Positions 45,360-54,345 are shown, counted from the first letter of the stretch. The stretch is DNA of 64,000 bases from RPQJ01 sp052035645 (GCA_052035645.1 JBPOHK010000025.1:17206-81205); one strand, 5' to 3'. Numbers and translations are program-made. Notes: generated from the letters alone by a model not told the origin.

Positions 45360-46197
45360 ACAGCCGCTTGTCGCGCTTCCAGCGCTTGTACGCCCAGAAG
45401 TATTCCACGGGCTGCGCGCGCACGTGCTCCTCGAGCGCGCTGGCGTAGGCCTGCAGCACCGCGTCGGGATCGCGACGGCCGCCCGCGGGGTCGAGGCGCA
45501 CGAAGCGCACGGCGTAGCGGCCCGGCGATTCGCGGCGCATCGCGGCGAACCACACCGCGTAGCCGAACTTGGTCGCGATCCAGCCCGGTCCCTGGTAGAA
45601 GGCCGTGTCCTGGCCGAAAAATTTCAGCCAGCACTGCTGCTCGTTCGAGGCCGCCGGGCACTGGTCGGCCAGCAGCGCGAGCAGCCGCGCGTTGCCGCGC
45701 TGCTCGATGAGGTGCGGCACGATCTGCTTGGCGGGCACGAGCGTGGCTCCGAAGCGGCTGCGCATGCGCTTGAGCGCACGGTCGGCGGGTTCCAGCGCCG
45801 CCGGCTTGTAGGCCGCCGTGAGCGGCCGGCCGAAGGCACCGGAGCAGCGCAGCAGCAGCCACTCCCAGTTGCAGTGGTGCGAGGCGAGGATCATCACGCG
45901 CCCGCCCGCGGCGAGCTGTCCGGCGATCTCCTCGGGGTTCTCGAGCCGGACCCGCGCCTCGACCTCGCCCGCCGGCATCGACTGTGCGTACAGCACCTCG
46001 GCGAGCAGGTCGCCGAGGTAGCGGTAGAAGCCGTCCTCGATCCGGGCGCGCTCGGCCGCGGACCGGTCGGCGAGGCAACGCTCGAGGTGGCACGCGAGCA
46101 GCGAGTGCCGCCAGCGCAGGACCCGCACCCAGAACGCCGCGAATCCGCACAGGCCCCTCAGCACGGGAAACGGCAGCAGGGCGAACAGTCGGAACAC
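45349..46197 (-). CDS. LpxL/HtrB-family lipid A acyltransferase (first copy)
   Basis: The 282-residue protein has a hydrophobic N terminus (FRLFALLPFPVLRGLCGFAAFWV) and the acyltransferase box SHHCNWEW, followed by LLADQCPAASNEQQCWLKFFGQDTAFYQGP. It belongs to the late lipid A acyltransferases. A GTG start at 46197 is chosen because gggag lies at proper distance and the membrane anchor begins there. It is transcribed away from tRNA-Thr, with 69 nt between. Its partner gene follows with an overlap. Confidence 0.88.
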   Translation of the reverse strand: MFRLFALLPFPVLRGLCGFAAFWVRVLRWRHSLLACHLERCLADRSAAERARIEDGFYRYLGDLLAEVLYAQSMPAGEVEARVRLENPEEIAGQLAAGGRVMILASHHCNWEWLLLRCSGAFGRPLTAAYKPAALEPADRALKRMRSRFGATLVPAKQIVPHLIEQRGNARLLALLADQCPAASNEQQCWLKFFGQDTAFYQGPGWIATKFGYAVWFAAMRRESPGRYAVRFVRLDPAGGRRDPDAVLQAYASALEEHVRAQPVEYFWAYKRWKRDKRLYDA

Positions 46198-46266
46198 GAT
46201 GCTCCCAGCCGGGGCCCCAGGCCGGGCCGCGCGTGATCTTACTGGACCCGTTCGATCGGGTGGGAA

Positions 46267-46342
46267 TGGTGCCGGAGGAGGGACTCGAACCCCCGACCCG
46301 CGCATTACGAATGCGCTGCTCTACCAGCTGAGCTACTCCGGC
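46267..46342 (-). tRNA. thrW: tRNA-Thr(CGT)
   Basis: The 76-nt sequence includes an encoded CCA. The acceptor stem GCCGGAG/CTCCGGC is perfect, the D-arm is GCTC...GAGC, and the anticodon arm GCGCA-TTCGTAA-TGCGC gives anticodon CGT. The T-arm has GGGTTCGAGTCCC-type pairing. It reads ACG threonine codons, frequent in this GC-rich genome. Confidence 0.97.
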
Positions 46343-46383
46343 GAGGGGCGCGCAGTATACGGAACCGCCCCGGTCGAAGGAAG

Positions 46384-46815
46384 CTACTCGGCCCGGCGCA
46401 GGCGGATGACGACTTCGACGCTCTCGATCTCGGTGCCTTCCGGCAGCGGCGGCAGCTTAGAGAACTCCAGCTCCTCGGGACGGATGTCGAACAGTTCGCC
46501 CGTGTCGAGGCGCTGGAAGTGATGGTGCGGGGCCATCTTCGAGTCGTAGACGCAGCGATCCGGGTCCGTGTGGATCTGGCGCGCCAGGCCGTGGTCCACG
46601 AACAGCTTGAGCGTGTTGTAGACGGTCGCCTTCGACACCCGGCTGGGCGACTGCCGCAACGACCCGAGGAGCTGCTCGGCCGTCAGGTGCCGCGGGGCCG
46701 AGAGCAGCGCCTCGGCGACCTTCAGGCGTTGCGCCGTCGGCCGGATGCCGCTCTGCTCGAGCAGATGCCGCACGTAGGCCGAGCCAGGGGTTTCGGAGCG
46801 GATGTCGAATGTCAT
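46384..46815 (-). CDS. Fur-family transcriptional regulator (Irr/PerR-like)
   Basis: The 143-residue protein has a winged-helix DNA-binding domain (GIRPTAQRLKVAEALL; SKATVYNTLKLFVDHGL) followed by the Fur dimerisation domain with HHHFQRLDTGELFDI, where His residues bind metal or haem. The structural Zn CxxC pairs of Fur and Zur are absent; only one Cys is visible. That places it nearer Irr- or PerR-type members. It could respond to iron, haem or peroxide. It has its own promoter very near the ATG and faces the divergent minor pilin operon. Confidence 0.85.
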   Translation of the reverse strand: MTFDIRSETPGSAYVRHLLEQSGIRPTAQRLKVAEALLSAPRHLTAEQLLGSLRQSPSRVSKATVYNTLKLFVDHGLARQIHTDPDRCVYDSKMAPHHHFQRLDTGELFDIRPEELEFSKLPPLPEGTEIESVEVVIRLRRAE

Positions 46816-46823
46816 GGGGCGGC

Positions 46824-46853
46824 ATTATACGTGGGGGTCCCCGGGGCCCCACG
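46824..46853 (-). promoter_or_regulatory. Promoter and dyad upstream of the Fur-family gene
   Basis: A perfect TATAAT (46829-46824, minus strand) ends only 8 nt before the start codon, implying a nearly leaderless mRNA. Directly upstream lies a 7-bp inverted repeat CGTGGGG-N10-CCCCACG (46830-46853), which covers the spacer and -35 and could be an operator. Confidence 0.5.
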
Positions 46854-46882
46854 AATCCGGGGAAATACGTGAAAAACTGCGG

Positions 46883-46911
46883 CTGACACAAGCGCCGCCC
46901 CCGCCTAGTCT
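46883..46911 (+). promoter_or_regulatory. Candidate promoter of the minor pilin operon
   Basis: CTGACA (46883-46888) and TAGTCT (46906-46911) lie 17 bp apart, about 36 nt before the fimT start. Confidence 0.4.
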
Positions 46912-46947
46912 GCCCCGCGTCCCCACCGGACGTCAGGAGGCGCGGCC

Positions 46948-47481
46948 ATGGACGGTCCCGCTGCTCGCGGCCACACGCTGATCGAATTGCTCTGCCTGCT
47001 CGCCGTGGCGGCGGCGCTCGCCGCATGGGCCGTGCCCGCGCTGCGCGACCTGCGGCTGAACTCCGCGCGCACCGTGGCCGTGAACGGCTTCGTCCAGGCC
47101 GTGCACCTCGCCCGCTCCGAGGCACTCAAGCGCAACGGCGTGGTCAGCCTCTGCCCGAGCCGCGACGGCCGCCGGTGCGCGTCCGGGGCCGGCTGGTCCG
47201 AGGGCTGGATCGTCTTCGACAACCTCGACCGGGATTCCCCGGCCGAGCGCGACGGCGATGAACCCCTGCTGCGCAGCCAGCCGGCCTGGGCCGGGGGTCA
47301 CGTGGACGCGAACCGCGGGACGCTTTCGTTCCGGCCGTTCGGCCAGAGCGGGGTCACGGCCACCCTCACCTTCTGCGACCCGCGCGGCGGCGCCGCGGCG
47401 CGGGCCGTCGTGATCAGCCAGAGCGGCCGGCCCCGGGTCGCCGACCGCGCCTCCGGCGGGGGGCCGCTGTCGTGCAGCTGA
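46948..47481 (+). CDS. fimT: Minor pilin FimT/GspH family
   Basis: The 177-residue prepilin has a short leader with cleavage in ARG^HTLIELL (His replaces the usual Phe+1, Glu+5 kept) and the hydrophobic assembly helix. The GspH/FimT head domain follows, with GVVSLCPSRDGRRC and GWIVFDNLDRD. It contributes to the pilus-initiating minor-pilin tip complex. ATG at 46948 has aggagg upstream. It is the first of five overlapping genes. Confidence 0.9.
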   Translation: MDGPAARGHTLIELLCLLAVAAALAAWAVPALRDLRLNSARTVAVNGFVQAVHLARSEALKRNGVVSLCPSRDGRRCASGAGWSEGWIVFDNLDRDSPAERDGDEPLLRSQPAWAGGHVDANRGTLSFRPFGQSGVTATLTFCDPRGGAAARAVVISQSGRPRVADRASGGGPLSCS

Positions 47482-47957
47482 CAGAATCTGCCGCGCGTTG
47501 CGCCGAGACCACAGCCACGGGCTACACCCTGCTCGAGGTGCTCGTCGCCCTGGCCATCGGTGCCGTAGGGCTCCTGGGCCTGGCGTTGCTGACCTTCGGC
47601 GGTCTGCAGACGGACCGGGCGGCCCGCGACCATGCCGTCGCGGTGCAACTGCTGGAGGACATGGCGGAGCGCATCCGCGCCAATCCGGCCGCGGCCCCGC
47701 ACTTCGCCCTCGCCGAAGGCGCCGCCGCGCCGGCGCCCGAGACCGACTGCGCCGCGCCGGGCACCTGCTCGCCGACGCAATACGCCGCCGCCGAACTCTA
47801 CGAATGGCAACAGCGGCTCGGCGCGTCGCTGCCGCAACCGCGCAGCTCGATCACCGTCGAGGCGGTCGCGGCCGGTCGCCACCGCTGCACCCTGACGCTG
47901 CAGTGGGCCGGCGCCGGGTCGCGCGCACCGCGCCTGGTGCAGGCAGTGCTGACGTGA
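47472..47957 (+). CDS. pilV: Minor pilin PilV
   Basis: The 161-residue prepilin has the leader cleaved at ATG^YTLLEVLVALAI and LLGLALLTFGGL in the helix. The head contains paired Cys (CAAPGTC) as in PilV-type proteins. It starts with GTG inside fimT (10-nt overlap) and ends overlapping pilW by GTGA. It works with the other minor pilins to prime type IV pilus assembly. Confidence 0.9.
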   Translation: MQLTESAARCAETTATGYTLLEVLVALAIGAVGLLGLALLTFGGLQTDRAARDHAVAVQLLEDMAERIRANPAAAPHFALAEGAAAPAPETDCAAPGTCSPTQYAAAELYEWQQRLGASLPQPRSSITVEAVAAGRHRCTLTLQWAGAGSRAPRLVQAVLT

Positions 47958-48934
47958 CGGCCGACGTCGCGGTGGGGGCACGCAAGGCCCGCGGCTTCAG
48001 CCTCGTCGAGCTGATGGTGGCGATGCTGCTCGGCCTGCTCGTGCTCGGAGGGATCCTCGCAGCGTACCTGCGCGCACGCGATGCGCATGCCGCCGGCGAA
48101 TCCTCCGCCCGGCTGCAGGAGAACGCACGGCTCGCGCTCGCCATCCTCGCCCAGGACCTGCGCATGGCCGGCTACTGGGGACTCACGCACCGGGCGGACC
48201 TCGTCGCGATCAACGCCGCGTCGGCCTTTCCCGGCGCCTGTGGGGCCACCTGGGTCACCGACCTCGGGCATCCCGTCGACGGCTACGACGACGCCTACGG
48301 TGCGCCCTGCGCGGCCTCCGGCGGCGGAGCGCTCGCGGGCACCGACACGCTGGTGGTCCGCCATGCCAGCGCCGACCGCCTCACGCCCCAGTCGGCGACC
48401 ATCGCCGCGGCCGATCGCACCCGTGTGCTGGTCGTCACCTCGCGCACCGGCGGCGAACTGTTCGTCCCGGCGAACACCGGCGGCGCCCTGCCCCCGGGCT
48501 TCGCGACCGCGGACGTCCCCGGCCAGCCGCCACTCGCCGACACCCGGCCGTTGCGGGTCCACGCCTATTACGTAAGCCGGAACTCCAGCCTGGCCAGCGG
48601 CTACCCGGCCCTGCGCCGCAAGACACTCGTCGCCGGGCCGGCCATCGGCGAGGAGGAACTCGTGCCCGGTGTCGAGGACCTGCAGGTCCGCTTCGGCGTC
48701 GACAGCGACGGCGACGGCGAGGCCGATGCCTATGCCAGCCCCGGTGCGGTTCCGCCGGGCGCCACGGTGGTCGCTGCGCGGCTGTGGTTGCGGCTGCGCG
48801 CGCTCGAGTTCGACGCCGCCGACGTGCCGCGCGCGACCTTCGACTACGCGGGTCGCCGGGTCACGGCGCCCGACGACCGCCACCGACGGCTGCTGGTCGC
48901 CACGACCGTGCGCCTGCGCAACGCCGGCCCATGA
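47954..48934 (+). CDS. pilW: Minor pilin assembly protein PilW
   Basis: The 326-residue prepilin is cleaved at ARG^FSLVELMVAMLLGL. The large head domain has LAILAQDLRMAGYWG, the hallmark PilW segment, and a C-terminal region ending DDRHRRLLVATTVRLRN. The start is GTG at 47954, overlapping the pilV stop. Its size fits PilW of the Pseudomonas/Xanthomonas type. Confidence 0.92.
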   Translation: MTADVAVGARKARGFSLVELMVAMLLGLLVLGGILAAYLRARDAHAAGESSARLQENARLALAILAQDLRMAGYWGLTHRADLVAINAASAFPGACGATWVTDLGHPVDGYDDAYGAPCAASGGGALAGTDTLVVRHASADRLTPQSATIAAADRTRVLVVTSRTGGELFVPANTGGALPPGFATADVPGQPPLADTRPLRVHAYYVSRNSSLASGYPALRRKTLVAGPAIGEEELVPGVEDLQVRFGVDSDGDGEADAYASPGAVPPGATVVAARLWLRLRALEFDAADVPRATFDYAGRRVTAPDDRHRRLLVATTVRLRNAGP

Positions 48935-49491
48935 CGCGCCGCGAACCGCGACGGCCCCCGCCGGCCGCACGCCAGTGCGGCGTCGTGCTCGCCGCCACCC
49001 TGCTGCTGCTGACGGTGGTCAGCCTGCTCGGCGTCGCGGCGATGGTGACCGGCGCGCTGGAACTGACGATGTCGGCCAACCTCGAATACCAGTCCCGCGC
49101 GTTCGCCGCGGCCGAGTACGCCGTCGAGGAAGCGCTGCACTCCCCCGACCGGGCCACCACCTACACGCTGGCGAGTCCCAGGGTCGTGCCGGCGTCCGGC
49201 CCCGATCCCACGGTGCCCGGCACCGCGGACACCTGGCGCTACCGGCTGTATTTCGACGAGGGCGCGGGCACGACGTCGGTGCCGGACGCGGCGGCCGTCG
49301 GGCCGGGCGTCGCGGCACTGCACTTCGTGATCGAGGCGACCGGGCGCTCCGCCCGGGGCGCGGAGGACGTCCACGTGCAGAGCTTCTACCTGCTGCTGCC
49401 CGAGGCGTGCGTGGCCGGCGGTACGGGCTGCCCGGCGCTCGGCGCCTACGCGCCGCTGCGCAGCGGCTGGCGCCAGCGCGATGCGGAGTGA
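48931..49491 (+). CDS. pilX: Minor pilin assembly protein PilX
   Basis: The 186-residue prepilin-like protein has the PilX start ARQCG^VVLAATLLLLTVVSLLGVAAM, lacking the usual Glu+5 as PilX proteins typically do. FAAAEYAVEEAL follows, then a head with two Cys near the end. It overlaps pilW by ATGA. In other species pilY1 follows pilX; here pilE does. Confidence 0.88.
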   Translation: MTRREPRRPPPAARQCGVVLAATLLLLTVVSLLGVAAMVTGALELTMSANLEYQSRAFAAAEYAVEEALHSPDRATTYTLASPRVVPASGPDPTVPGTADTWRYRLYFDEGAGTTSVPDAAAVGPGVAALHFVIEATGRSARGAEDVHVQSFYLLLPEACVAGGTGCPALGAYAPLRSGWRQRDAE

Positions 49492-49936
49492 TCGCGTGCG
49501 CGGCCTCACGCTCGTCGAACTGCTCGTGGTGCTCGCGCTGCTCGGGCTGCTGGCCGCCGCGGCGGTGCCGGGCTACCGCAGCCACCTGCTGCGCGCCGGC
49601 CGCGGCGAGGCACGGGCCGCGCTGCTCGCGCTCGCAACCGCACAGGAGAAGTTCCACCTGGAATGCCGCGTCTATGCCGACACGCTGGACCCCGGCCAGC
49701 CCGGCGACTGCGCGGCGCAACGGCTGCGCTTCCCGGCCACGACCGAACGCGCCCTGTACGGGATCGCCATCGACGCGGCGGACGCCGAGGCGTGGACCGC
49801 CACGGCGACCCGGCGGCCGGGCACGGCGCAAAGTCGCGATGCCGCATGCCGCGTACTGAAGCTCGACTCGACGGGACGGCGCGAGGCCCGCGACGATGCG
49901 GACGCCCCGAGCACCCGCGAATGCTGGGACCGCTGA
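49481..49936 (+). CDS. pilE: Minor pilin PilE
   Basis: The 151-residue prepilin is cleaved at VRG^LTLVELLVVLALLGLLAA. AQEKFHLECRVYADTL and CAAQ follow, and the protein ends in CWDR, giving the two-disulfide PilE layout. It overlaps pilX by 11 nt and is the last gene of the operon, ending 6 nt from the convergent ispH stop. No pilY1 adhesin gene lies in this operon. Confidence 0.9.
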   Translation: MRSDRVRGLTLVELLVVLALLGLLAAAAVPGYRSHLLRAGRGEARAALLALATAQEKFHLECRVYADTLDPGQPGDCAAQRLRFPATTERALYGIAIDAADAEAWTATATRRPGTAQSRDAACRVLKLDSTGRREARDDADAPSTRECWDR

Positions 49937-49942
49937 GGCGGC

Positions 49943-50890
49943 CTAGACCCGGCCGGGCGGCCGCAACTCGCGCGGCAGGGCGAACACGACGTTCTCCTCG
50001 CGGCCCACGATTTCCTGCGCGCCGCGGCCGCCCCATTCGCGCAGCCGCGCCACGACCTGCTGCACCAGCAGTTCGGGCGCCGACGCGCCCGCGGTGACGC
50101 CGACGGCCTGCCGGCCCGCGAACCACTCGGGACGCAGGTCGTCCGGACCGTCGACGAGGTAGCCCGGGATGCCGGCCTTCTCCGCGATCTCGCGCAGGCG
50201 ATTGGAGTTCGAACTGGTCTGCGACCCGACGACGATCACGACGTCGCACTCGGCGACCAGCTTCTTCACCGCGTCCTGGCGGTTCTGGGTCGCGTAGCAG
50301 ATGTCTTCCTTGCGCGGCGCCGCCAGGGTCGGGAAGCGCCGGCGCAGCGCGTCGAGCACGTCGGCCGTGTCGTCCACGGACAGGGTCGTCTGCGTCACCA
50401 CGCCGACCCGCGCGGGGTCGCGCACCTCGAGGCTCTGCACGTCCTCGACGTCCTCCACCAGGCAGATGCGGCCGCCCTGCGTCCCGTCGAACTGCCCCAT
50501 CGTGCCCTCGACCTCGGGGTGGCCCTCGTGGCCGATCAGGATCACGTCGAGGCCCTCGCGGGCGTAGCGCGCCACCTCCATGTGGACCTTGGTCACCAGC
50601 GGGCAGGTCGCGTCGAACACCTGCAGCCCGCGCCGTCGCGCCTCGGCCTGCACGGCCTTCGAGACGCCGTGCGCGCTGAAGATCACGACCGCCGCGTCCG
50701 GGACCTCGTCGAGTTCCTCGACGAAGACGGCGCCGAGGCCCCGCAGCCGGTCGACCACGAAGCGGTTGTGCACCACCTCGTGGCGCACGTAGATCGGCGC
50801 GCCGAACAGCTCGACGGCGCGCTCCACGATGTCGATCGCGCGATCGACGCCGGCGCAGAACCCACGGGGATTGGCGAGCAGGATGCGCAC
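49943..50890 (-). CDS. ispH: 4-hydroxy-3-methylbut-2-enyl diphosphate reductase
   Basis: This last step of the MEP pathway makes IPP and DMAPP for quinones, carotenoids and bacteriochlorophyll tails. The 315-residue protein binds a [4Fe-4S] cluster through three Cys (GFCAGV near residue 12, DATCP, and the later C in EDICYATQNRQ/ECD region). HEVVHNRFVV, GHEGHPEVEGTMG and GSQTSSNSNRL are conserved active-site segments. It starts 3 nt after the lspA stop. Confidence 0.97.
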   Translation of the reverse strand: MRILLANPRGFCAGVDRAIDIVERAVELFGAPIYVRHEVVHNRFVVDRLRGLGAVFVEELDEVPDAAVVIFSAHGVSKAVQAEARRRGLQVFDATCPLVTKVHMEVARYAREGLDVILIGHEGHPEVEGTMGQFDGTQGGRICLVEDVEDVQSLEVRDPARVGVVTQTTLSVDDTADVLDALRRRFPTLAAPRKEDICYATQNRQDAVKKLVAECDVVIVVGSQTSSNSNRLREIAEKAGIPGYLVDGPDDLRPEWFAGRQAVGVTAGASAPELLVQQVVARLREWGGRGAQEIVGREENVVFALPRELRPPGRV

Positions 50891-50893
50891 GGC

Positions 50894-51436
50894 CTAGTGC
50901 ACCCGCTTCTCGCACAAGGCATCGAGCATCAGCAGCGCCGCGCCGACGGTGATGGCGCTGTCCGCGATGTTGAACGCCGGGAAGTAGGCCGCGCCCCAGT
51001 GCGCGTGGATGAAGTCGATCACGTAGCCGTGCAGGACGCGGTCGATGACGTTGCCGACCGCGCCGCCGACGATCAGCGCCAGCGAGATCGGCAGCAGGCG
51101 CTCGCCGCGCGGCAGGCGCCACATCCAGACGACCAGCGCCGCGCTCACGATCGAGCCGAGCGTGATGAAGAAGCCGCGCTGCCAGCCCGAGGCGCCCGCG
51201 AGGATGCTGAACGCCGCGCCGGTGTTGTGCAGCAGCGTGAAGTCCAGCACCGGCAGCACCTCGACGCGCTCGTAGAGCTCGAGGAAGCGCGTGACCAGGA
51301 ACTTGGTGGCCTGGTCGAGCAGGATCACGGCGACCGACAGCCACAGCCACGCCGACGGGTGCGTGCGCTGGGTGAGCCAGGTCATGGTCGAGGTGTGCGG
51401 CTCGGGCACGGCGCCCTTCTCCGGCGGCGCGCTCAT
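50894..51436 (-). CDS. lspA: Lipoprotein signal peptidase
   Basis: This 180-residue inner-membrane aspartyl protease removes lipoprotein signal peptides. Four helices are visible, with catalytic Asp in GGAVGNVIDRV and FNIADSAI, plus DQATKF and LLHNTGAAFS. The N terminus is about 15 residues longer than in E. coli. ATG at 51436 overlaps the ileS stop, giving the classical ribF-ileS-lspA-ispH order. Confidence 0.96.
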   Translation of the reverse strand: MSAPPEKGAVPEPHTSTMTWLTQRTHPSAWLWLSVAVILLDQATKFLVTRFLELYERVEVLPVLDFTLLHNTGAAFSILAGASGWQRGFFITLGSIVSAALVVWMWRLPRGERLLPISLALIVGGAVGNVIDRVLHGYVIDFIHAHWGAAYFPAFNIADSAITVGAALLMLDALCEKRVH

Positions 51437-54255
51437 GCGCAGCGACGGGCTTCGCCCGGACCCGCGAGGTTGCCCGCGCAGCGCGCGCAGATCTCTTCGT
51501 GGCCGGCCACGCTGCCGACGTCCTCGCGCTTGTGCCAGCAGCGCACGCACTTCGGCGCCGCAGAGGGCCGCACGGACAGCCACAGTCCCGCCTGGCCCTC
51601 GGCATCGGCCGGTACCGCGTCGGCGGGCTTCGCCTCCAGAGCGTGAACACGCGCCTCCGAGGTGATCAGCACGAAGCGCAGCTCGTCGCCGAGCGGCGCG
51701 AGCGCGTCGCGCCAGGCCGGCGTGCCGTACAGCTCGACGACCGCGTCGAGCGGGGCGCCGATCGCACCGGCCACCCGCAGCTTCTCCAGTTCGCGCAGGA
51801 CGGCCGAGCGCGCCTCGAGCACGCGCGGCCAGTCGATGCCGGAGTCGTCGAGCGGCCCGGCGGGGAAGCGCGTCCAGGTCTCGAGGAAGACCGACTCGGC
51901 GCGTTCGCCGGGCAGGTAGCGCCAGATCTCCTCCGCGGTGAAGGACAGGATGGGCGCCAGCCAGCGGGTCATCGCCTCGGCGATCCAGTGCATGGCCGTC
52001 TGCGCCGACCGGCGCGCGGGACTCGCGGCCGGCGTCGTGTACAGCCGGTCCTTGATGACGTCGAGGTAGAACCCGCCGAGGTCGACGACGCAGAAGTTGT
52101 GCAGCTTCTGGTAGATCAGGTGGAACTGGTAGCTGCGATAGGCCGCCAGCACCTCCTCCTGCAGGGCGCGCGTGCGCTCGATCGCCCAGCGGTCGAGCGC
52201 GACCATCTGCCCGAGCGGCACCGCGTCGCGGGCCGGCTCGAAGCCGTTCAGGTTGCCGAGCAGGAAGCGGACCGTGTTGCGGATGCGCCGGTAGGAGTCG
52301 GAGGTGCGCTTGAGGATCTCGTCCGACACCGCGATCTCGTTCGCGTAGTCCGTGGCCGCGACCCACAGGCGCAGGATGTCCGCGCCGAGCGTGCTCACCA
52401 CCTTCTGCGGCAGGATCACGTTGCCGAGCGACTTCGACATCTTGCGGCCCTTCTCGTCCACGGTGAAGCCGTGGGTGAGCACGCCCCGGTAGGGCGCGTG
52501 GCCCTTCTGCGCGACGGAGGTGAGCAGCGAGCTGTGGAACCAGCCGCGGTGCTGGTCGGAGCCCTCCAGGTAGAGGTCGGCCGGCGTGCGCACCTCCGGG
52601 AACAGCCGCGACACGCAGTGGTGCGAGACGCCCGAATCCACCCAGACATCCATGATGTCGGTGACCTTCTCGTAGTTCGCCGCCTCGGCGCCGAGCAGCG
52701 TGGCCGGGTCGAGCTCCCACCACGCGTCGATGCCGCCCGTGTCGACGAGCGCCGCGACCCGCTCCACCAGCGCCGGCGTGTCCGGATGCAGTTCGCCCGT
52801 CTCCCGGTGCGTGAACAGCGCGAGCGGCACGCCCCAGGCGCGCTGGCGCGAGATGCACCAGTCGGGCCGGCCCTCGATCATGCTGTAGATGCGCTGCTCG
52901 CCCCAGTCGGGCGTCCACTCGACGCGCCCGATCTCCGCGAGCGCGGCGCGGCGCAGTCCGGCCTGCTCCATGCTGATGAACCACTGCGGCGTGGCGCGGA
53001 AGATCACCGGCGTCTTGTGGCGCCAGCAGTGCGGGTAGCTGTGGCGGAACGCCTCGTGGTGCAGCAGCGCGCCGCGCCCGGCCAGCACCTCGACGACGTG
53101 CTTGTTGGCGTCGAAGACCTTCTCGCCCGCGAACAGCGGCGTCGAGGACAGGAATCGCCCGTCGCCGCCGACCGGGTTGTCGACGGCGAGGCCGTAGCGC
53201 CGGCCGACGACGAAGTCTTCCTGGCCGTGGCCCGGTGCCGTGTGCACCGCGCCCGTGCCGCTGTCGAGCGTGACGTGCTCGCCGAGCACGACCGGCACCG
53301 TGCGCTCGTAGAACGGGTGGCGCAGCGCCAGGTGCTCGAGCGCCGCGCCCTTCACGCGCGCGAGCTCGCGCGAGCCCGCGACCTGCGCCCGCTGCAGCAC
53401 GGAGGCCGCCAGCTCGGAGGCGAGCACCAGCAGTTCCTCGCCGCCTTCGACCGGCACGGCGAGCAGCGAATAGTCGAACTCCGGGTGCACCGCCACGGCC
53501 TGGTTGGCGGGCAGCGTCCACGGCGTGGTGGTCCAGATGACCACGCTCGCCCGCGCCTCGGGCAGGCCGGCGAGGCCGAAGCGCCGCGCGAGGTCGGCGC
53601 GCTCGACGGCCTCGAAGCGCACGTCGATCGACGGCGAGGTGCGCTCTTCGTACTCGACCTCGGCCTCGGCGAGCGCCGAGCGGCAGTCGAGGCACCAGTG
53701 CACGGGCTTATAGCCCTTGTAGAGGTGGCCGTTGCGGATGATCTGCGCGAAGGCGCGCAGCTGCTCGGCCTCGTAGCGCGGCGCGAGCGTGAGATACGGG
53801 TTCGCCCAGTCGCCCATCACGCCGAGGCGGATGAAATCCCTGCGCTGGACGTCGACCTGCTCGAGCGCGAACTCGCGGCAAGCCTGGCGGAAGGCGCGCG
53901 CATCGAGGTTCTTGGCCTCGCGCCCGCGCACTTTCTCGACCGCGTGCTCGATGGGCAGACCGTGGCAGTCCCAGCCCGGCACGTACGGCGCGTCGCAGCC
54001 GTCGAGCGAGCGCGACTTGACGATGATGTCCTTCAGGATCTTGTTGAGCGCGTGGCCGATGTGGATCGTGCCGTTCGCGTACGGCGGGCCGTCGTGCAGG
54101 ATGTAGGTCGGCCGCCCCTTGGCGACGGTCCGCAGCTTCTCGTAGATGCGCTGCTCCTCCCACCACGCGAGCATCTCGGGCTCGCGACGGGCGAGGTCGC
54201 CCTTCATCGGAAAGGCGGTCTCGGGCAGGTTGACGGTGTGCTTGTAGTCGGGCAT
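51433..54255 (-). CDS. ileS: Isoleucyl-tRNA synthetase
   Basis: The 940-residue class Ia enzyme has HIGH motif PPYANGTIHIGHALN, an editing CP1 domain (TTTPWTLPANQAVA), KMSKS in KGRKMSKSLGN, and a C-terminal zinc finger (CVRC...CARC). The length matches E. coli IleS (938). It lies between ribF and lspA, 90 nt from ribF. The AT-rich stretch at about 54300-54350 between ribF and ileS may carry a promoter, but none is clear. Confidence 0.98.
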   Translation of the reverse strand: MPDYKHTVNLPETAFPMKGDLARREPEMLAWWEEQRIYEKLRTVAKGRPTYILHDGPPYANGTIHIGHALNKILKDIIVKSRSLDGCDAPYVPGWDCHGLPIEHAVEKVRGREAKNLDARAFRQACREFALEQVDVQRRDFIRLGVMGDWANPYLTLAPRYEAEQLRAFAQIIRNGHLYKGYKPVHWCLDCRSALAEAEVEYEERTSPSIDVRFEAVERADLARRFGLAGLPEARASVVIWTTTPWTLPANQAVAVHPEFDYSLLAVPVEGGEELLVLASELAASVLQRAQVAGSRELARVKGAALEHLALRHPFYERTVPVVLGEHVTLDSGTGAVHTAPGHGQEDFVVGRRYGLAVDNPVGGDGRFLSSTPLFAGEKVFDANKHVVEVLAGRGALLHHEAFRHSYPHCWRHKTPVIFRATPQWFISMEQAGLRRAALAEIGRVEWTPDWGEQRIYSMIEGRPDWCISRQRAWGVPLALFTHRETGELHPDTPALVERVAALVDTGGIDAWWELDPATLLGAEAANYEKVTDIMDVWVDSGVSHHCVSRLFPEVRTPADLYLEGSDQHRGWFHSSLLTSVAQKGHAPYRGVLTHGFTVDEKGRKMSKSLGNVILPQKVVSTLGADILRLWVAATDYANEIAVSDEILKRTSDSYRRIRNTVRFLLGNLNGFEPARDAVPLGQMVALDRWAIERTRALQEEVLAAYRSYQFHLIYQKLHNFCVVDLGGFYLDVIKDRLYTTPAASPARRSAQTAMHWIAEAMTRWLAPILSFTAEEIWRYLPGERAESVFLETWTRFPAGPLDDSGIDWPRVLEARSAVLRELEKLRVAGAIGAPLDAVVELYGTPAWRDALAPLGDELRFVLITSEARVHALEAKPADAVPADAEGQAGLWLSVRPSAAPKCVRCWHKREDVGSVAGHEEICARCAGNLAGPGEARRCA

Positions 54256-54345
54256 CTGCAGCCAGGGTCCGTGATGATCCGCCGCCCCGGGCGCGTGACC
54301 CGGAGGCGCGGGCGAGAATCGCGAATTCTGAGCGAATTCAGCGAT

